Shown here one piece after another: positions 28,501 to 36,360 of a stretch of 64,000 bases of DNA (positions within the stretch are counted from its first letter, which is position 1; the number at the start of each line of letters is the position of its first letter). The stretch is from UBA1431 sp002329665 (GTDB lineage Bacteria > Bacillota > Clostridia > Christensenellales > UBA1431). The stretch is from contig JAXGXY010000001.1 of assembly GCA_040772545.1 (NCBI GenBank), forward strand, positions 124,001 through 188,000. Reading direction: 5' to 3'. The notes beneath the pieces were generated by a model. The model did not search any database, was not told the origin of the DNA, and saw only the letters and a program-made list of their open reading frames with translations. The translations under genes were made by a program, and so were the position numbers.

Positions 28501-29273
28501 TCCCCGGCACAAACTGCGAGTACGATTCCGCGCGGGCGTTCGCGCGCGCGGGGGCGAAGGCGCGCATAGTGATCATAAGGAACCTCACGCCGCCGGACAT
28601 CGAGGAGAGCATCAGGGCGCTGGCGGAAGCGATCGACCAGGCGCAGATCCTCATGATCCCCGGCGGGTTCAGCGGCGGCGACGAACCGGACGGCAGCGGA
28701 AAGTTCATCGCAACCATGCTGAAGAACCCGCGGATACGGGATGCTCTCATGCGGTTGCTCGGTGAGCGGGACGGACTGGCGCTGGGCATCTGCAACGGAT
28801 TCCAGGCGTTAATCAAGGTCGGCCTGGTCCCGTACGGCGACATCCGCGACATGAGGCCGGACAGCCCGACCCTTACGTTCAACACCATCGGCAGGCACAT
28901 GAGCAGGCTGGTCGACATAAGGGTCACGAGCACACTCTCGCCCTGGTTCGCCAACGTGCAGGCGGGGGAAGTCTTTACCGAAGCCGTGTCACACGGGGAA
29001 GGGCGGTTCGTCGCATCAGAAGCCGAGATCGAAGACCTGTTCAAAAACGGCCAGGTGGCCGCGCAGTACGTCGACGCTTCAGGCCTGCCCAGCATGGACA
29101 CGGCCCACAACCCCAACGGATCGATGTGCGCCATCGAAGCCATCACCAGCCCGGACGGACGCGTGCTCGGAAAGATGGGGCACAGCGAGCGCTACCGGCC
29201 CGGCCTGTACCTGAACGTCCCCGGCAACAAGGACCGGGAGCTGTTTGAAAGCGGCGTCGCTTATTTCAGGTGA
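25530..29273 (+). CDS. purL: Phosphoribosylformylglycinamidine synthase, single-chain type
   Basis: 1247 residues. The synthetase domains carry DTYWSDHCRHTTF, FKNETHNHPTEIEPFGGAATCLGG and a second AIR-synthase-like half. From about residue 985 comes a class I glutaminase with VFPGTNCEYDSARAF, catalytic Cys in LGICNGFQ (~1087) and SHGEGRF. It converts FGAR to FGAM with glutamine and ATP in purine synthesis. Bacillus splits this job among PurS, PurL and PurQ; the fused chain is the form seen in many clostridia. A strong AAAGGAGATATATC site precedes the ATG. No other pur gene is adjacent. Confidence 0.96.
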   Translation: MGFVRRLYVEKRGGFNVKALGLKRDLCENLGVSIGNLRVLYRYDLSGMDDDEFMMARASVFSEPAVDSVYDETFPHDDGAHVFAVELLPGQYDQHADSAAQCVQLLTQKERPEVRVATVYALTGDISKEDLRRIKDYVINPVESREASTEKPDSLETAYDVPGDVAVLDGFCNLDGNGLKQLHEGLGLAMHREDLAFCQRYFRDEGRDPTITELRVIDTYWSDHCRHTTFATRIVRVDIDEGPFMAAVARAQEEYEAAREKVYGKDTLRPVCLMDLATICMKEAKRNGWLDDLDESEEINACSIRATVDVDGREEAYLVMFKNETHNHPTEIEPFGGAATCLGGAIRDPLSGRAYVYHAMRVTGCGDPRARVEDTLPGKLPQRKLTVGAAQGFSSYGNQIGLATGLVDEVYHPAFVAKRMEIGAVIAAAPAENVVRGRPQKGDAVILVGGRTGRDGCGGATGSSKVHDEQSILVCGAEVQRGNPITERKMQRLFRDPAFSRLVKRCNDFGAGGVSVAIGELAPGLDIDLDAVPKKYEGLDGTELAISESQERMAVVVAPGDVEKVFRLCAAENLEATKVAQVTGEGRMRMRWRNKTIVDISREFLDTNGVAQSASVRLQAPRGDYFATYPQGGVTEVWPRVMAGLNVCSKKGLAERFDSTIGAATVLMPYGGARQLTPLQSMAARIPVLQGETHTGTIMSYGYDPYLACWSPFHGAVYAVVCAVCKIAAAGGEYKKTRLSLQEYFERPYDKPERWGKPYAALLGAGLAQRALGIPAIGGKDSMSGTFKDLDVPPTLCAFAVCVGDMENVISPEFKKAGNRVALLSIRRGADGLPDFAELERMLEALEEAIHMGRVVSAFVVDSGGLAGALARMAFGNGLGLRMEGEWDGASLFAPLHGDIVVELAPYADMKRTFGHLAKAVGTVSEKPEIRVNGAVLPLEKLESAWAGTLEDIFPTRTEESVIKPQSLYTSRNTARPAASVASPRVVIPVFPGTNCEYDSARAFARAGAKARIVIIRNLTPPDIEESIRALAEAIDQAQILMIPGGFSGGDEPDGSGKFIATMLKNPRIRDALMRLLGERDGLALGICNGFQALIKVGLVPYGDIRDMRPDSPTLTFNTIGRHMSRLVDIRVTSTLSPWFANVQAGEVFTEAVSHGEGRFVASEAEIEDLFKNGQVAAQYVDASGLPSMDTAHNPNGSMCAIEAITSPDGRVLGKMGHSERYRPGLYLNVPGNKDRELFESGVAYFR

Positions 29274-29315
29274 TGGGTTTCCTGCCTGTGACGGCGCCCT
29301 GTTGAAGTTTCGTAT

Positions 29316-29351
29316 GAAGCCGCGGCAACCCCCGCACCGGGTCGCGGCTTC
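29316..29351 (+). terminator. Probable terminator of purL
   Basis: GAAGCCGCG (29316-29324) pairs perfectly with CGCGGCTTC (29343-29351) across an 18-base loop. An interrupted T-run begins about ten bases later, 43 bases after the purL stop. Confidence 0.6.
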
Positions 29352-29380
29352 CCTATGTATTTATTTTTAAAAATAATTCC

Positions 29381-29438
29381 TTGTTGGCACGATCCGAAAC
29401 GGTGTATAATTAGCTTCTGAAATAATTTAGGAAGTTAA
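29381..29438 (+). promoter_or_regulatory. Promoter and overlapping inverted-repeat operator of the marR-ABC operon
   Basis: TTGTTG (29381-29386), 18 bases, TATAAT (29405-29410). Starting in the last base of the -10, TTAGCTTC (29410-29417) and GGAAGTTAA (29430-29438) form an almost perfect inverted repeat. Its place just downstream of the -10 suits autorepression by the MarR protein encoded next. Confidence 0.6.
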
Positions 29439-29457
29439 CGAAACAGAGGGATCGGGT

Positions 29458-29881
29458 ATGGACAGCGAAAAAATGCTGGAACCGGCTCAGAAAGCGGAGG
29501 CCGGGTTTCGTTCGCTCAAGCGTTGCCGCATAGGCCACGACCTGATTTCGGGCCTGAAGCCCAGCGAACATTTTACGTTGTGGATGCTGCACACGATCAA
29601 CGAGGGGAAAAGAGTGATGCCGTCGCACCTGGCCAGGAAGATGGACCTGACCATGCCGGCGATAACGCATCAGCTCAAGGCGCTGGAAAAACACGGTTAT
29701 GTGGCGCGCTAAACGTCGAGGATTGACAGGCGGCGGGTATATGTGTCCGTATCGGGGGAAGGCCGCAGGCTGGCTGGAGCGTCTCAAAGAGCGCCGGCGC
29801 GAATTGATGCACGGATTCATCGAATACCTGGGCGAGGAGGACACCGTGGAACTCCTGTTGCTTGTTTCCAGGGCCGTCTAA
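29458..29881 (+). pseudogene. MarR-family regulator, broken by a stop codon and a frameshift
   Basis: Codons 1-84 encode a good MarR winged-helix start (LKPSEHFTLWMLHTINEG, then LARKMDLTMPAITHQLKALEKHGYVAR). TAA follows at 29710-29712. The same frame then continues into the wing (TSRIDRRRVYVSVSGEGRRL), so the stop is inside the gene. At 29769-29777 the sequence repeats CTGG, and after it the protein continues in the next frame (LERLKERRRELMHGFIEYLGEED) to a stop at 29879-29881. Removing the extra CTGG would restore one reading frame. Both lesions lie in the part that forms the wing and the dimer helices, so a functional repressor is unlikely. MarR genes commonly precede drug-export ABC pairs, as here. 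Confidence 0.82.
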
Positions 29882-29938
29882 TACTTCGAAAATTGACAAA
29901 ACCGGGCAGATAAAGCAGAAAAGGGGCAAAAAAAACAG

Positions 29939-32206
29939 GTGTTGAAGCTTATAAGGTATTTCCGGCCGTTCGCCTTTTTGATACTCTCCATCGTAGCGTT
30001 GCTGCTCATCCAGGCGTTGTGCGACCTTACGCTGCCCGACTATATGTCGAAGATAGTGAACACGGGGATACAGCAGGGCGGGATCGAAAACGCGGCGCCC
30101 CGGGTCATCCGGCAGGGCGAGTGGGACAGGGTCATGCTGTTCATGGGCGATAACGACCGAACACTGGCTAAGAAGAGCTATTCCCTGCTGGACAGGTCGA
30201 AGCTCGACCCCGCCGAATACGAAGCGCGGGTCAGGGACTATCCGGCGCTGAAGGATACGCCGGTATACGAGCGCGATACAGATGATGCCGGCGCCCTGGC
30301 CGCGCTGAACGGGAGCATGGGCACGGCGATCATCCTCGTCGACCGGATCGAAGGGGCCTCGCCTAAAGAACTGATGCTGTTTATGCAGGGAATGCAGGGC
30401 GGCGCAGTGATGCCGCAGGGCGACGACATCCCGCAGATCGAGGACGCCGACGACGTGTTCGCGCTGCTTGCGTCGTTGCCGGAAGAAACGCTCGACGCCA
30501 TCCGCACGCGGATCGAAGAGGGGATGAAAAATCTCGGGGAAACCATGATCGTGCCTGCCGCATCGGGATATATCAGGGACGAGTACAGGGCGATCGGATT
30601 GGACGCAGACGCCATCCAGTCCGATTTCATACTGGGCACCGGCGCCGTCATGCTGCTGATCTCCCTTGCGGGGGCGGCCACGTCTGTCTCGGTGAGCTTC
30701 CTGGCTGCGCGCATCGCCGCGGGCTTCGGGCGCGACGTGCGAAGGGACCTTTTCGCCAGGGTGGTGCGCTTTTCCAGCAACGAGATCGACAGGTTCTCCA
30801 CGGCGTCGCTCATCACCAGGACCACCAACGATATCCAGCAGATACAGCTTTTGCTGGTGATGTTCCTGCGCATCGTGTTCTATTCGCCGATACTCGGCGT
30901 GGGCGGCAGCATCAAGGCCATCGGCCTGGGCGGGCACGTGGCGTGGATCATCGCGGCCGCAGTCGGGGTGATCCTGCTGTTCTTCGGCATCCTGTTCGCT
31001 TTGGTGATGCCCCGGTTCAGGCTCATTCAAAAGCTCGTAGACAGGCTCAACCTTGTATTAAGGCAGAGCCTGGAGGGCATGCCGGTGATCCGGGCGTTTA
31101 ACATGCAGAAGGCGGAAGAAGCCAAGTTCGACACGGAAAACAGGCATTACCTGAAGACCAGCCTGTTCGTCAACAGGACGATGGCGCTGATGATGCCGGT
31201 GCTGATGCTCGTCATGAACGGCGTTTCGCTCCTCATCGTGTGGCTGGGAGCGCACGCTATCAGCGACGGCACGATGCAGGTGGGCAACATGATGGCCCTA
31301 ATCCAGTATGCGATGCTGATCATCATGTCCTTTTTGATGATCTCGATGGTGGCCATCATGATGCCGCGCGCCTCGGTGGCCGCAAACCGCATCGCGGAAG
31401 TGCTCCGGACACAACCGGGCATCCGCGACCCGAAAGCGCCCAGGCGCCTTCCAAAACAGGACGCCACGCTGGAGTTCAGGGACGTGACGTTTTGGTATCC
31501 GGGAGCGGACGAACCCGTGCTCAGGGACATCTCCTTCACGGCCCGGCCGGGCGAGACCACGGCCATCGTCGGGAGCACGGGGAGCGGGAAATCGACGGTG
31601 GTCAATCTCATCCCCCGTTTCTACGACGTGACCGAAGGCCAGATACTCATCGGCGGGGTGGACATACGCGACGTGACGCAACACGAGCTGCGCGGGCGGA
31701 TCGGCTACATCCCGCAAAAAGCCGTGCTGTTCTCGGGCACGATAAAGAGCAACCTGCGCTACGCTAACGGGGAAGCGACCGACGAAGAACTCGAAAAAGC
31801 CAGCGGAATCGCGCAGGCCGCGGAGTTCATAGAGAGGATGCCCGAACGCTACGAAAGCAACGTCGCGCAGGGCGGCGCCAACGTGTCGGGAGGACAGAAA
31901 CAGCGCCTTTCCATCGCGCGGGCCGTCGTGAAAAAACCGCAGATATACATCTTCGACGACAGTTTTTCGGCGCTGGACTTCACCACGGACGCCAGGCTCC
32001 GCAAAGCGCTCAGAAGCGTCACGCTGGGCAGCACGGTGCTGATTGTGGCGCAGAGGATCGGGACGGTCATGAACGCGGAGCAGATCATCGTGCTGGAAGA
32101 AGGCCGGATCGCGGGCATAGGAAGGCATAAGGAACTGCTAAAGACCTGCGAAGTCTACAGGGAGCTAGCTGAGTCGCAGCTGCCCAGGGAGGAACTCGAA
32201 GCATGA
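29939..32206 (+). CDS. ABC exporter half-transporter, degenerate-site subunit
   Basis: 755 residues: six-helix membrane domain fused to an ATPase. An extra segment of roughly 170 residues sits between the first two helices (about residues 35-210), acidic and predicted outside the cell. The ATPase has GSTGSGKST and the intact signature VSGGQKQR, but Walker B reads FDDSFSALD with Asp in place of the catalytic Glu, and the switch His is Gln (VAQRIGT). This is the non-canonical partner of a heterodimeric exporter of the BmrC/TM287 type. GTG 29939 is the apparent start, with AAAAGGGG some ten bases upstream. It overlaps the next gene by four bases. Confidence 0.92.
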   Translation: MLKLIRYFRPFAFLILSIVALLLIQALCDLTLPDYMSKIVNTGIQQGGIENAAPRVIRQGEWDRVMLFMGDNDRTLAKKSYSLLDRSKLDPAEYEARVRDYPALKDTPVYERDTDDAGALAALNGSMGTAIILVDRIEGASPKELMLFMQGMQGGAVMPQGDDIPQIEDADDVFALLASLPEETLDAIRTRIEEGMKNLGETMIVPAASGYIRDEYRAIGLDADAIQSDFILGTGAVMLLISLAGAATSVSVSFLAARIAAGFGRDVRRDLFARVVRFSSNEIDRFSTASLITRTTNDIQQIQLLLVMFLRIVFYSPILGVGGSIKAIGLGGHVAWIIAAAVGVILLFFGILFALVMPRFRLIQKLVDRLNLVLRQSLEGMPVIRAFNMQKAEEAKFDTENRHYLKTSLFVNRTMALMMPVLMLVMNGVSLLIVWLGAHAISDGTMQVGNMMALIQYAMLIIMSFLMISMVAIMMPRASVAANRIAEVLRTQPGIRDPKAPRRLPKQDATLEFRDVTFWYPGADEPVLRDISFTARPGETTAIVGSTGSGKSTVVNLIPRFYDVTEGQILIGGVDIRDVTQHELRGRIGYIPQKAVLFSGTIKSNLRYANGEATDEELEKASGIAQAAEFIERMPERYESNVAQGGANVSGGQKQRLSIARAVVKKPQIYIFDDSFSALDFTTDARLRKALRSVTLGSTVLIVAQRIGTVMNAEQIIVLEEGRIAGIGRHKELLKTCEVYRELAESQLPREELEA

Positions 32207-34113
32207 GCGAAAACGGCAACAGGGCAGACGGTCGCAGCGGCGCCGCCCAGGGCGCGGCGGCCCGGGGGCCCGGCAGACCGCGGCCGGGCATGGGCGGAAG
32301 GCCGGGGCACGGTATGCGCCCCGTCGAAAAGGCGAGGGATTTCAGGGGCACGATGAGGAACCTGCTATTATACCTCAAGCCCTTCCGCCTCTCGATAATC
32401 ATCGTGATGATCTTCGCGCTGGGGAGCACGGTGTTCTCCATCGTTGGGCCAAAGATACTGGGCGAGGCGATCACGGCCGCTTTCGAAGGTTTCATGGGGA
32501 TGGCGACGGGCGCGGCGGGCGCGGGCATCGACTTTGGCAGGATCGGCGGCATCCTGCTCACCCTCGTTATGCTCTACGGCGTGAGTTCGCTGTTCATGTT
32601 CGTGCAGGGGTACATCATGTCGGGGGTGGCACAGAAGGTCACCTACAACATGCGCCTGGCGATCTCGGAAAAGATCAACGTCCTGCCGCTCAAGTATTTC
32701 GACAGGGTGACGCACGGCGAGGTCCTCTCGCGCGTGACCAACGACGTCGACACCGTGAGCATCACGCTCAGCCAGAGCCTATCGCAGGCGATCACCTCCG
32801 TGGCGCTGATCCTGGGCGTGCTGTACATGATGTTCTCCATCAGTTTTTTCATGACGCTGGTCGCGCTGGTGGTCCTTCCGGTGGCTTACTTCATCGTATC
32901 CAGGGTGGTAAAACGGTCTCAGGAATACTTCAAGCAGCAGCAGAAGTACCTGGGGCGCGTCAACGGGCACGTCGAGGAAGTATACGGCGGGCACGTGATC
33001 GTGAAGGCGTACAACGGAGAAGAAGGGGCGATCAAACAGTTCGACGAGTACAACGGGATGCTGTACAGCTCGGCGTGGCGCTCCCAGTTTTTGTCGGGGA
33101 TGATGATGCCGGTCATGCACTTCGTCGGGAACCTCGGCTATGTCGCGGTCTCGATCCTGGGCGGGTATTTCGCGGTTCAGAAGGCGATCACGGTGGGCGA
33201 CATCGCGGCGTTCATACAGTACATGCGCTCGTTCACGCAGCCGATCGCGCAGGTGGCGCAGATCGCGAACATCCTGCAGTCCACCGCCGCGGCGGCCGAA
33301 CGCGTATTCGAATTCATCAGCGAGGAAGAGGAAGCCGGGGAAACGGCTTCCCCGGTAAAGGTCGAAACACCGCAGGGGCGCGTGGAGTTTGACCGCGTGC
33401 GGTTCGGGTATTCGCCCGACAAAATCATCATCAGGGATTTCTCGGCGGTGATCGAGCCCGGGCAGCGCGTCGCGATCGTCGGGCCGACCGGCGCGGGCAA
33501 GACCACGATCGTCAAGCTCCTGATGCGCTTCTACGACGTGAACAGCGGTTCCGTGAAGGTGGAAGGCCACGATGTGCGCGAATACCTGCGCAGGGATCTC
33601 AGGGCGATGTTCGGGATGGTGCTGCAGGATTCCTGGCTGTTCAACGGCACGATCATGGAAAACATCCGTTACGGGCGGCCGGACGCTTCCGACGAAGAGG
33701 TGATCGCGGCGGCGAAGGCGGCGCATATCGACCACTTCATCCACACGCTGCCGGGAGGGTACCAAATGGAGCTCAACGAGGAATCCTCGAACATATCCCA
33801 GGGCCAGAAACAGCTCATCACCATCGCGCGCGCCATCCTCGCCGACCCGCATATGCTGATACTGGACGAGGCGACGAGCTCGGTGGACATACGCACGGAA
33901 GCGCATATCCAGCGCGCGATGGAAAGGCTGATGCAGGGCAGGACCAGTTTTATCATCGCCCACCGCCTGTCTACGATAAAGGACGCCGACCGCATACTGG
34001 TGATGCGCGAGGGCGACATCGTCGAGCAGGGGACGCATGCGTCGCTCCTGGCGCAAAACGGGTTCTACGCTTCCCTGTACTACAGCCAGTTCGAAAACCC
34101 GGCGGCCTCCTAG
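32203..34113 (+). CDS. ABC exporter half-transporter, catalytic-site subunit
   Basis: 636 residues. A Gly/Arg/Pro-rich N-terminal tail of about 45 residues precedes six helices and an ATPase with GPTGAGKTT, canonical Walker B and catalytic Glu (LILDEATSSVD) and the switch His (IAHRLST). Its own signature is altered to ISQGQKQ. In heterodimers the weak site is built from the first subunit's Walker motifs and the second subunit's signature, so the changes in both proteins fall on the same site. The ATG overlaps the previous stop (ATGA), implying equal, coupled translation. The substrate is probably a drug, lipid or peptide; it cannot be told. Confidence 0.93.
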   Translation: MSENGNRADGRSGAAQGAAARGPGRPRPGMGGRPGHGMRPVEKARDFRGTMRNLLLYLKPFRLSIIIVMIFALGSTVFSIVGPKILGEAITAAFEGFMGMATGAAGAGIDFGRIGGILLTLVMLYGVSSLFMFVQGYIMSGVAQKVTYNMRLAISEKINVLPLKYFDRVTHGEVLSRVTNDVDTVSITLSQSLSQAITSVALILGVLYMMFSISFFMTLVALVVLPVAYFIVSRVVKRSQEYFKQQQKYLGRVNGHVEEVYGGHVIVKAYNGEEGAIKQFDEYNGMLYSSAWRSQFLSGMMMPVMHFVGNLGYVAVSILGGYFAVQKAITVGDIAAFIQYMRSFTQPIAQVAQIANILQSTAAAAERVFEFISEEEEAGETASPVKVETPQGRVEFDRVRFGYSPDKIIIRDFSAVIEPGQRVAIVGPTGAGKTTIVKLLMRFYDVNSGSVKVEGHDVREYLRRDLRAMFGMVLQDSWLFNGTIMENIRYGRPDASDEEVIAAAKAAHIDHFIHTLPGGYQMELNEESSNISQGQKQLITIARAILADPHMLILDEATSSVDIRTEAHIQRAMERLMQGRTSFIIAHRLSTIKDADRILVMREGDIVEQGTHASLLAQNGFYASLYYSQFENPAAS

Positions 34114-34148
34114 CCCAAGCCCTTTGTGCACAACCCGGTTTGCATTCG

Positions 34149-34194
34149 TTTCCCTGCCGGCAGAAACGGCGTTCGGCCTTTCTCGGCAGGGAAA
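34149..34194. repeat. 11-bp inverted repeat downstream of the ABC operon
   Basis: TTTCCCTGCCG (34149-34159) and CGGCAGGGAAA (34184-34194) pair perfectly around a 24-base loop that can add a short AGAAA/TTTCT stem. There is no T-run, so it may be a terminator of a weaker kind or a control element ahead of apgM. Confidence 0.55.
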
Positions 34195-34258
34195 AGTGTG
34201 CTAAAATAAGAAACGCAGGCGTGGATTGACTATAACAGAGCTTTTTGAGGGATGATGA

Positions 34259-35503
34259 ATGAAGTTTGTCATTGTTGTTGGCGATGGTATGGCGGACGAG
34301 CCCCAGGCACGGCTGGGAGGCAGGACACCTTTGCAGGCTGCCGCTACCCCCAATGCCGACCGCATCGCGGGCGCGGGGGAACTCGGGACGGTGCTGACGG
34401 TGCCAGAGGGCGTGGCGCCGGGCACGGACACCGCCTTTTTTGGGATCATGGGATACGACGTGAAGACGCAGTACACGGGGCGCTCGCCTCTCGAAGCCGC
34501 TGCGATGGGCATAGAACTTCCAAACGGGCACACCGCTTTTCGGTGCAACCTGGTGTCGGTCACACCGGGCGTGGAGCTTATAAACGCGCATATGCTCTCC
34601 CATTCGGGCGGGCAGGTCGGAGGCAGGAAAGGCCGAGACATCATGGCCTGGCTCAACGGCCAGCCGCGCTTTTCAAGGCGTCTGCGGGAACTGGACATGA
34701 CGCTGTACCCGGGTTCAGCCTACCGGCATATCATGACGCTGGGGCCGAAGCATTCCGAACCCGCGGACGCGAAGCACCTCAGGTTGACGCCCCCGCACGA
34801 GTTCCTCGGCGAGAAGGTCGCCGCGCACCTGCCCGAAGGCGGACTCGCGGACCTGGTCTTCGAAGTGGCGGCGCTCGCCAACGAGATTCTGCCCGACCAT
34901 CCTTACAACAGAGAGAAAGCGCAGGGGGAGGGACTGCAGGCCAACGCGGTCTGGCTCTGGGGACAGGGCTCGCGCCCGCAGTTCATGCCCTGGGCCGAGA
35001 AGTTCGGCGTTAGCGGGAGCGTGATTTCCGCCGTGCCGCTGGTCAAGGGCATCGGCTTTTTGTGCGGGCTCAGCGTCGTCGAAGTGGAAGGCGCGACCGG
35101 CGAACTCGACACGGACTACGACGGGAAGGCCGACGCCGCTATCCGGGCGCTCAAGGGCGGGGACGACTTCGCGCTCGTGCATGTCGAGGCGCCGGACGAG
35201 TGCTCGCACAACGGCGACCTCTTTGGAAAGGTCGAGGCCGTCGCCCGCTTCGACGCGATGCTGGGGCGCATCCTTCGCGGCCTTGATTCGCTCGATGAAG
35301 GTTACCGCCTGCTCCTTTTGAGCGACCATTGCACGATGGTGCGCACGCGTGCGCACGCTTCCGGGGCGGTGCCCTATGTCCTCTACGATAGCGGCAGGGA
35401 CGAGGGCAAAGTGCGCACTTACGACGAGAAGAGCGCTTTTGAAGCGGGGACGGCGCTGGAATCGGCGGTGCGGCTTGTGCCGCGGCTTCTAAAGGGCGGC
35501 TGA
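34259..35503 (+). CDS. apgM: 2,3-bisphosphoglycerate-independent phosphoglycerate mutase, archaeal type
   Basis: 414 residues, much shorter than the 510-residue GpmI form and matching ApgM. VVGDGMAD binds the first metal, TDTAFFGIMGYD carries the family core, HVEAPDECSHNGD and LLSDHCT supply more ligands. It interconverts 3- and 2-phosphoglycerate in glycolysis and gluconeogenesis. ApgM relatives in bacteria can have other roles (for instance phosphohomoserine-type activities have been proposed for some), so the glycolytic assignment is likely but not certain. GAGGG lies before ATG 34259. Confidence 0.88.
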   Translation: MKFVIVVGDGMADEPQARLGGRTPLQAAATPNADRIAGAGELGTVLTVPEGVAPGTDTAFFGIMGYDVKTQYTGRSPLEAAAMGIELPNGHTAFRCNLVSVTPGVELINAHMLSHSGGQVGGRKGRDIMAWLNGQPRFSRRLRELDMTLYPGSAYRHIMTLGPKHSEPADAKHLRLTPPHEFLGEKVAAHLPEGGLADLVFEVAALANEILPDHPYNREKAQGEGLQANAVWLWGQGSRPQFMPWAEKFGVSGSVISAVPLVKGIGFLCGLSVVEVEGATGELDTDYDGKADAAIRALKGGDDFALVHVEAPDECSHNGDLFGKVEAVARFDAMLGRILRGLDSLDEGYRLLLLSDHCTMVRTRAHASGAVPYVLYDSGRDEGKVRTYDEKSAFEAGTALESAVRLVPRLLKGG

Positions 35504-35539
35504 AGGCCAGCGGTTATCGTCAAGGGAGGTGGAGCCGGG

Positions 35540-35926
35540 ATGGTGAAGATTTCGCCGTCGCTGGAGAACTATCTGGAAACGGTCCTCGTACTCGAAAAGG
35601 ACGATCCGGCGGTCCGGCTCACGGACATCGCCAACCGGCTCGGGGTGAGCAAAGCCAGCGCCAACCGCGCGCAGGGGCTTTTGAAAAAGGCGGGGCTGAT
35701 CGAGCAGGAACGCTACGGGACGATCACTCTGACCGTGAAGGGGCGCCGCGCGGCCAACGATGTGTACATGCGACATAGGGTCATCAAGGAATTCTTAATA
35801 AAGGTCCTGCACATCAACGAAGAGACGGCGGAGCGGGACGCCTGCCGGATGGAGCACGTGGTCAGCAAAGAAACGATGGCGCGGCTGGCCGAGTACATGG
35901 GCGGCATGTGCGACCGGAGGCAGTAA
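35540..35926 (+). CDS. DtxR/MntR-family metal-dependent regulator
   Basis: 128 residues. The N-terminal winged helix (SPSLENYLETVLVLEKDD, then LTDIANRLGVSKASANRAQGLLKKAGLI) matches DtxR/MntR, and the dimerisation helix carries RHRVIKEFL and ACRMEHVVS with the His/Glu metal ligands. No SH3-like third domain is present, as in MntR. It probably senses Mn2+ or Fe2+ and represses metal uptake genes elsewhere, since no transporter of that kind is adjacent. It lies 36 bases after apgM and probably shares its transcript; manganese is a usual cofactor of such mutases (inference). Confidence 0.88.
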   Translation: MVKISPSLENYLETVLVLEKDDPAVRLTDIANRLGVSKASANRAQGLLKKAGLIEQERYGTITLTVKGRRAANDVYMRHRVIKEFLIKVLHINEETAERDACRMEHVVSKETMARLAEYMGGMCDRRQ

Positions 35927-35937
35927 AAGCGCCGCAC

Positions 35938-35965
35938 CCGCTGCCCGTCACGGCAGCGGTTTTTT
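35938..35965 (+). terminator. Intrinsic terminator of apgM-dtxR
   Basis: CCGCTGCC (35938-35945), loop CGTCAC, GGCAGCGG (35952-35959), then six T. Confidence 0.88.
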
Positions 35966-36048
35966 GGACTTTGCCGGTGATTTTACGGTCGCGGCCAACA
36001 GTGAGCACGTCTGCGTTCGCGGCGGCCTTCGTTGAACGGGAGGGGGCA

Positions 36049-36084
36049 ATGAGTTTTTTTATGGAGATGAGGGGTAAGCTATGA
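36049..36084 (+). CDS. Possible 11-codon leader ORF coupled to the ACT gene
   Basis: ATG at 36049 follows a very strong GGGAGGGGG site and opens an 11-codon frame (MSFFMEMRGKL) whose TGA overlaps the ATG of the ACT gene. It might be a leader peptide that couples translation. The ACT gene has its own AGGGG site inside this frame, so it could also be chance. Confidence 0.3.
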   Translation: MSFFMEMRGKL

Positions 36085-36350
36085 AAGCTATCGTTACCGT
36101 GATAGGGGAAGATAAAATCGGCATCATCGCGGGGGTCAGCGCGGTGCTCGCCGGATACCGCGCAAACATCGTAGACATCAGCCAGACGGTGCTGCAGGAC
36201 ACGTTCGTAATGGTGATGCTCGTCGATCTTACGGCGGTGGAGGTGCCCTTTACGGAGCTGAGCGAGGCGCTCGACGAAAAGGGCAGGGAGATGGCCATGT
36301 CCATCCGCATCCAGCGCCAGGACATCTTCGAAACGATGCACAGGGTATAG
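36081..36350 (+). CDS. ACT domain-containing protein (UPF0237)
   Basis: 89 residues, a single ACT domain: KAIVTVIGEDKIGIIAGVS at the start is the glycine-containing ligand loop, followed by NIVDISQTVL. ACT domains bind amino acids or other small ligands. In clostridia and streptococci this gene is almost always directly before a PFL-family gene, as here (10-base gap), which implies it regulates or forms a complex with that protein. Confidence 0.92.
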   Translation: MKAIVTVIGEDKIGIIAGVSAVLAGYRANIVDISQTVLQDTFVMVMLVDLTAVEVPFTELSEALDEKGREMAMSIRIQRQDIFETMHRV

Positions 36351-36360
36351 GAGGCGGCAG

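Noticed and set aside
32203..32340. Gly/Arg/Pro-rich N-terminus of the second ABC subunit as a separate peptide
   Set aside because: It is in frame with the transporter, the only good start overlaps the previous stop, and such tails occur in related exporters.
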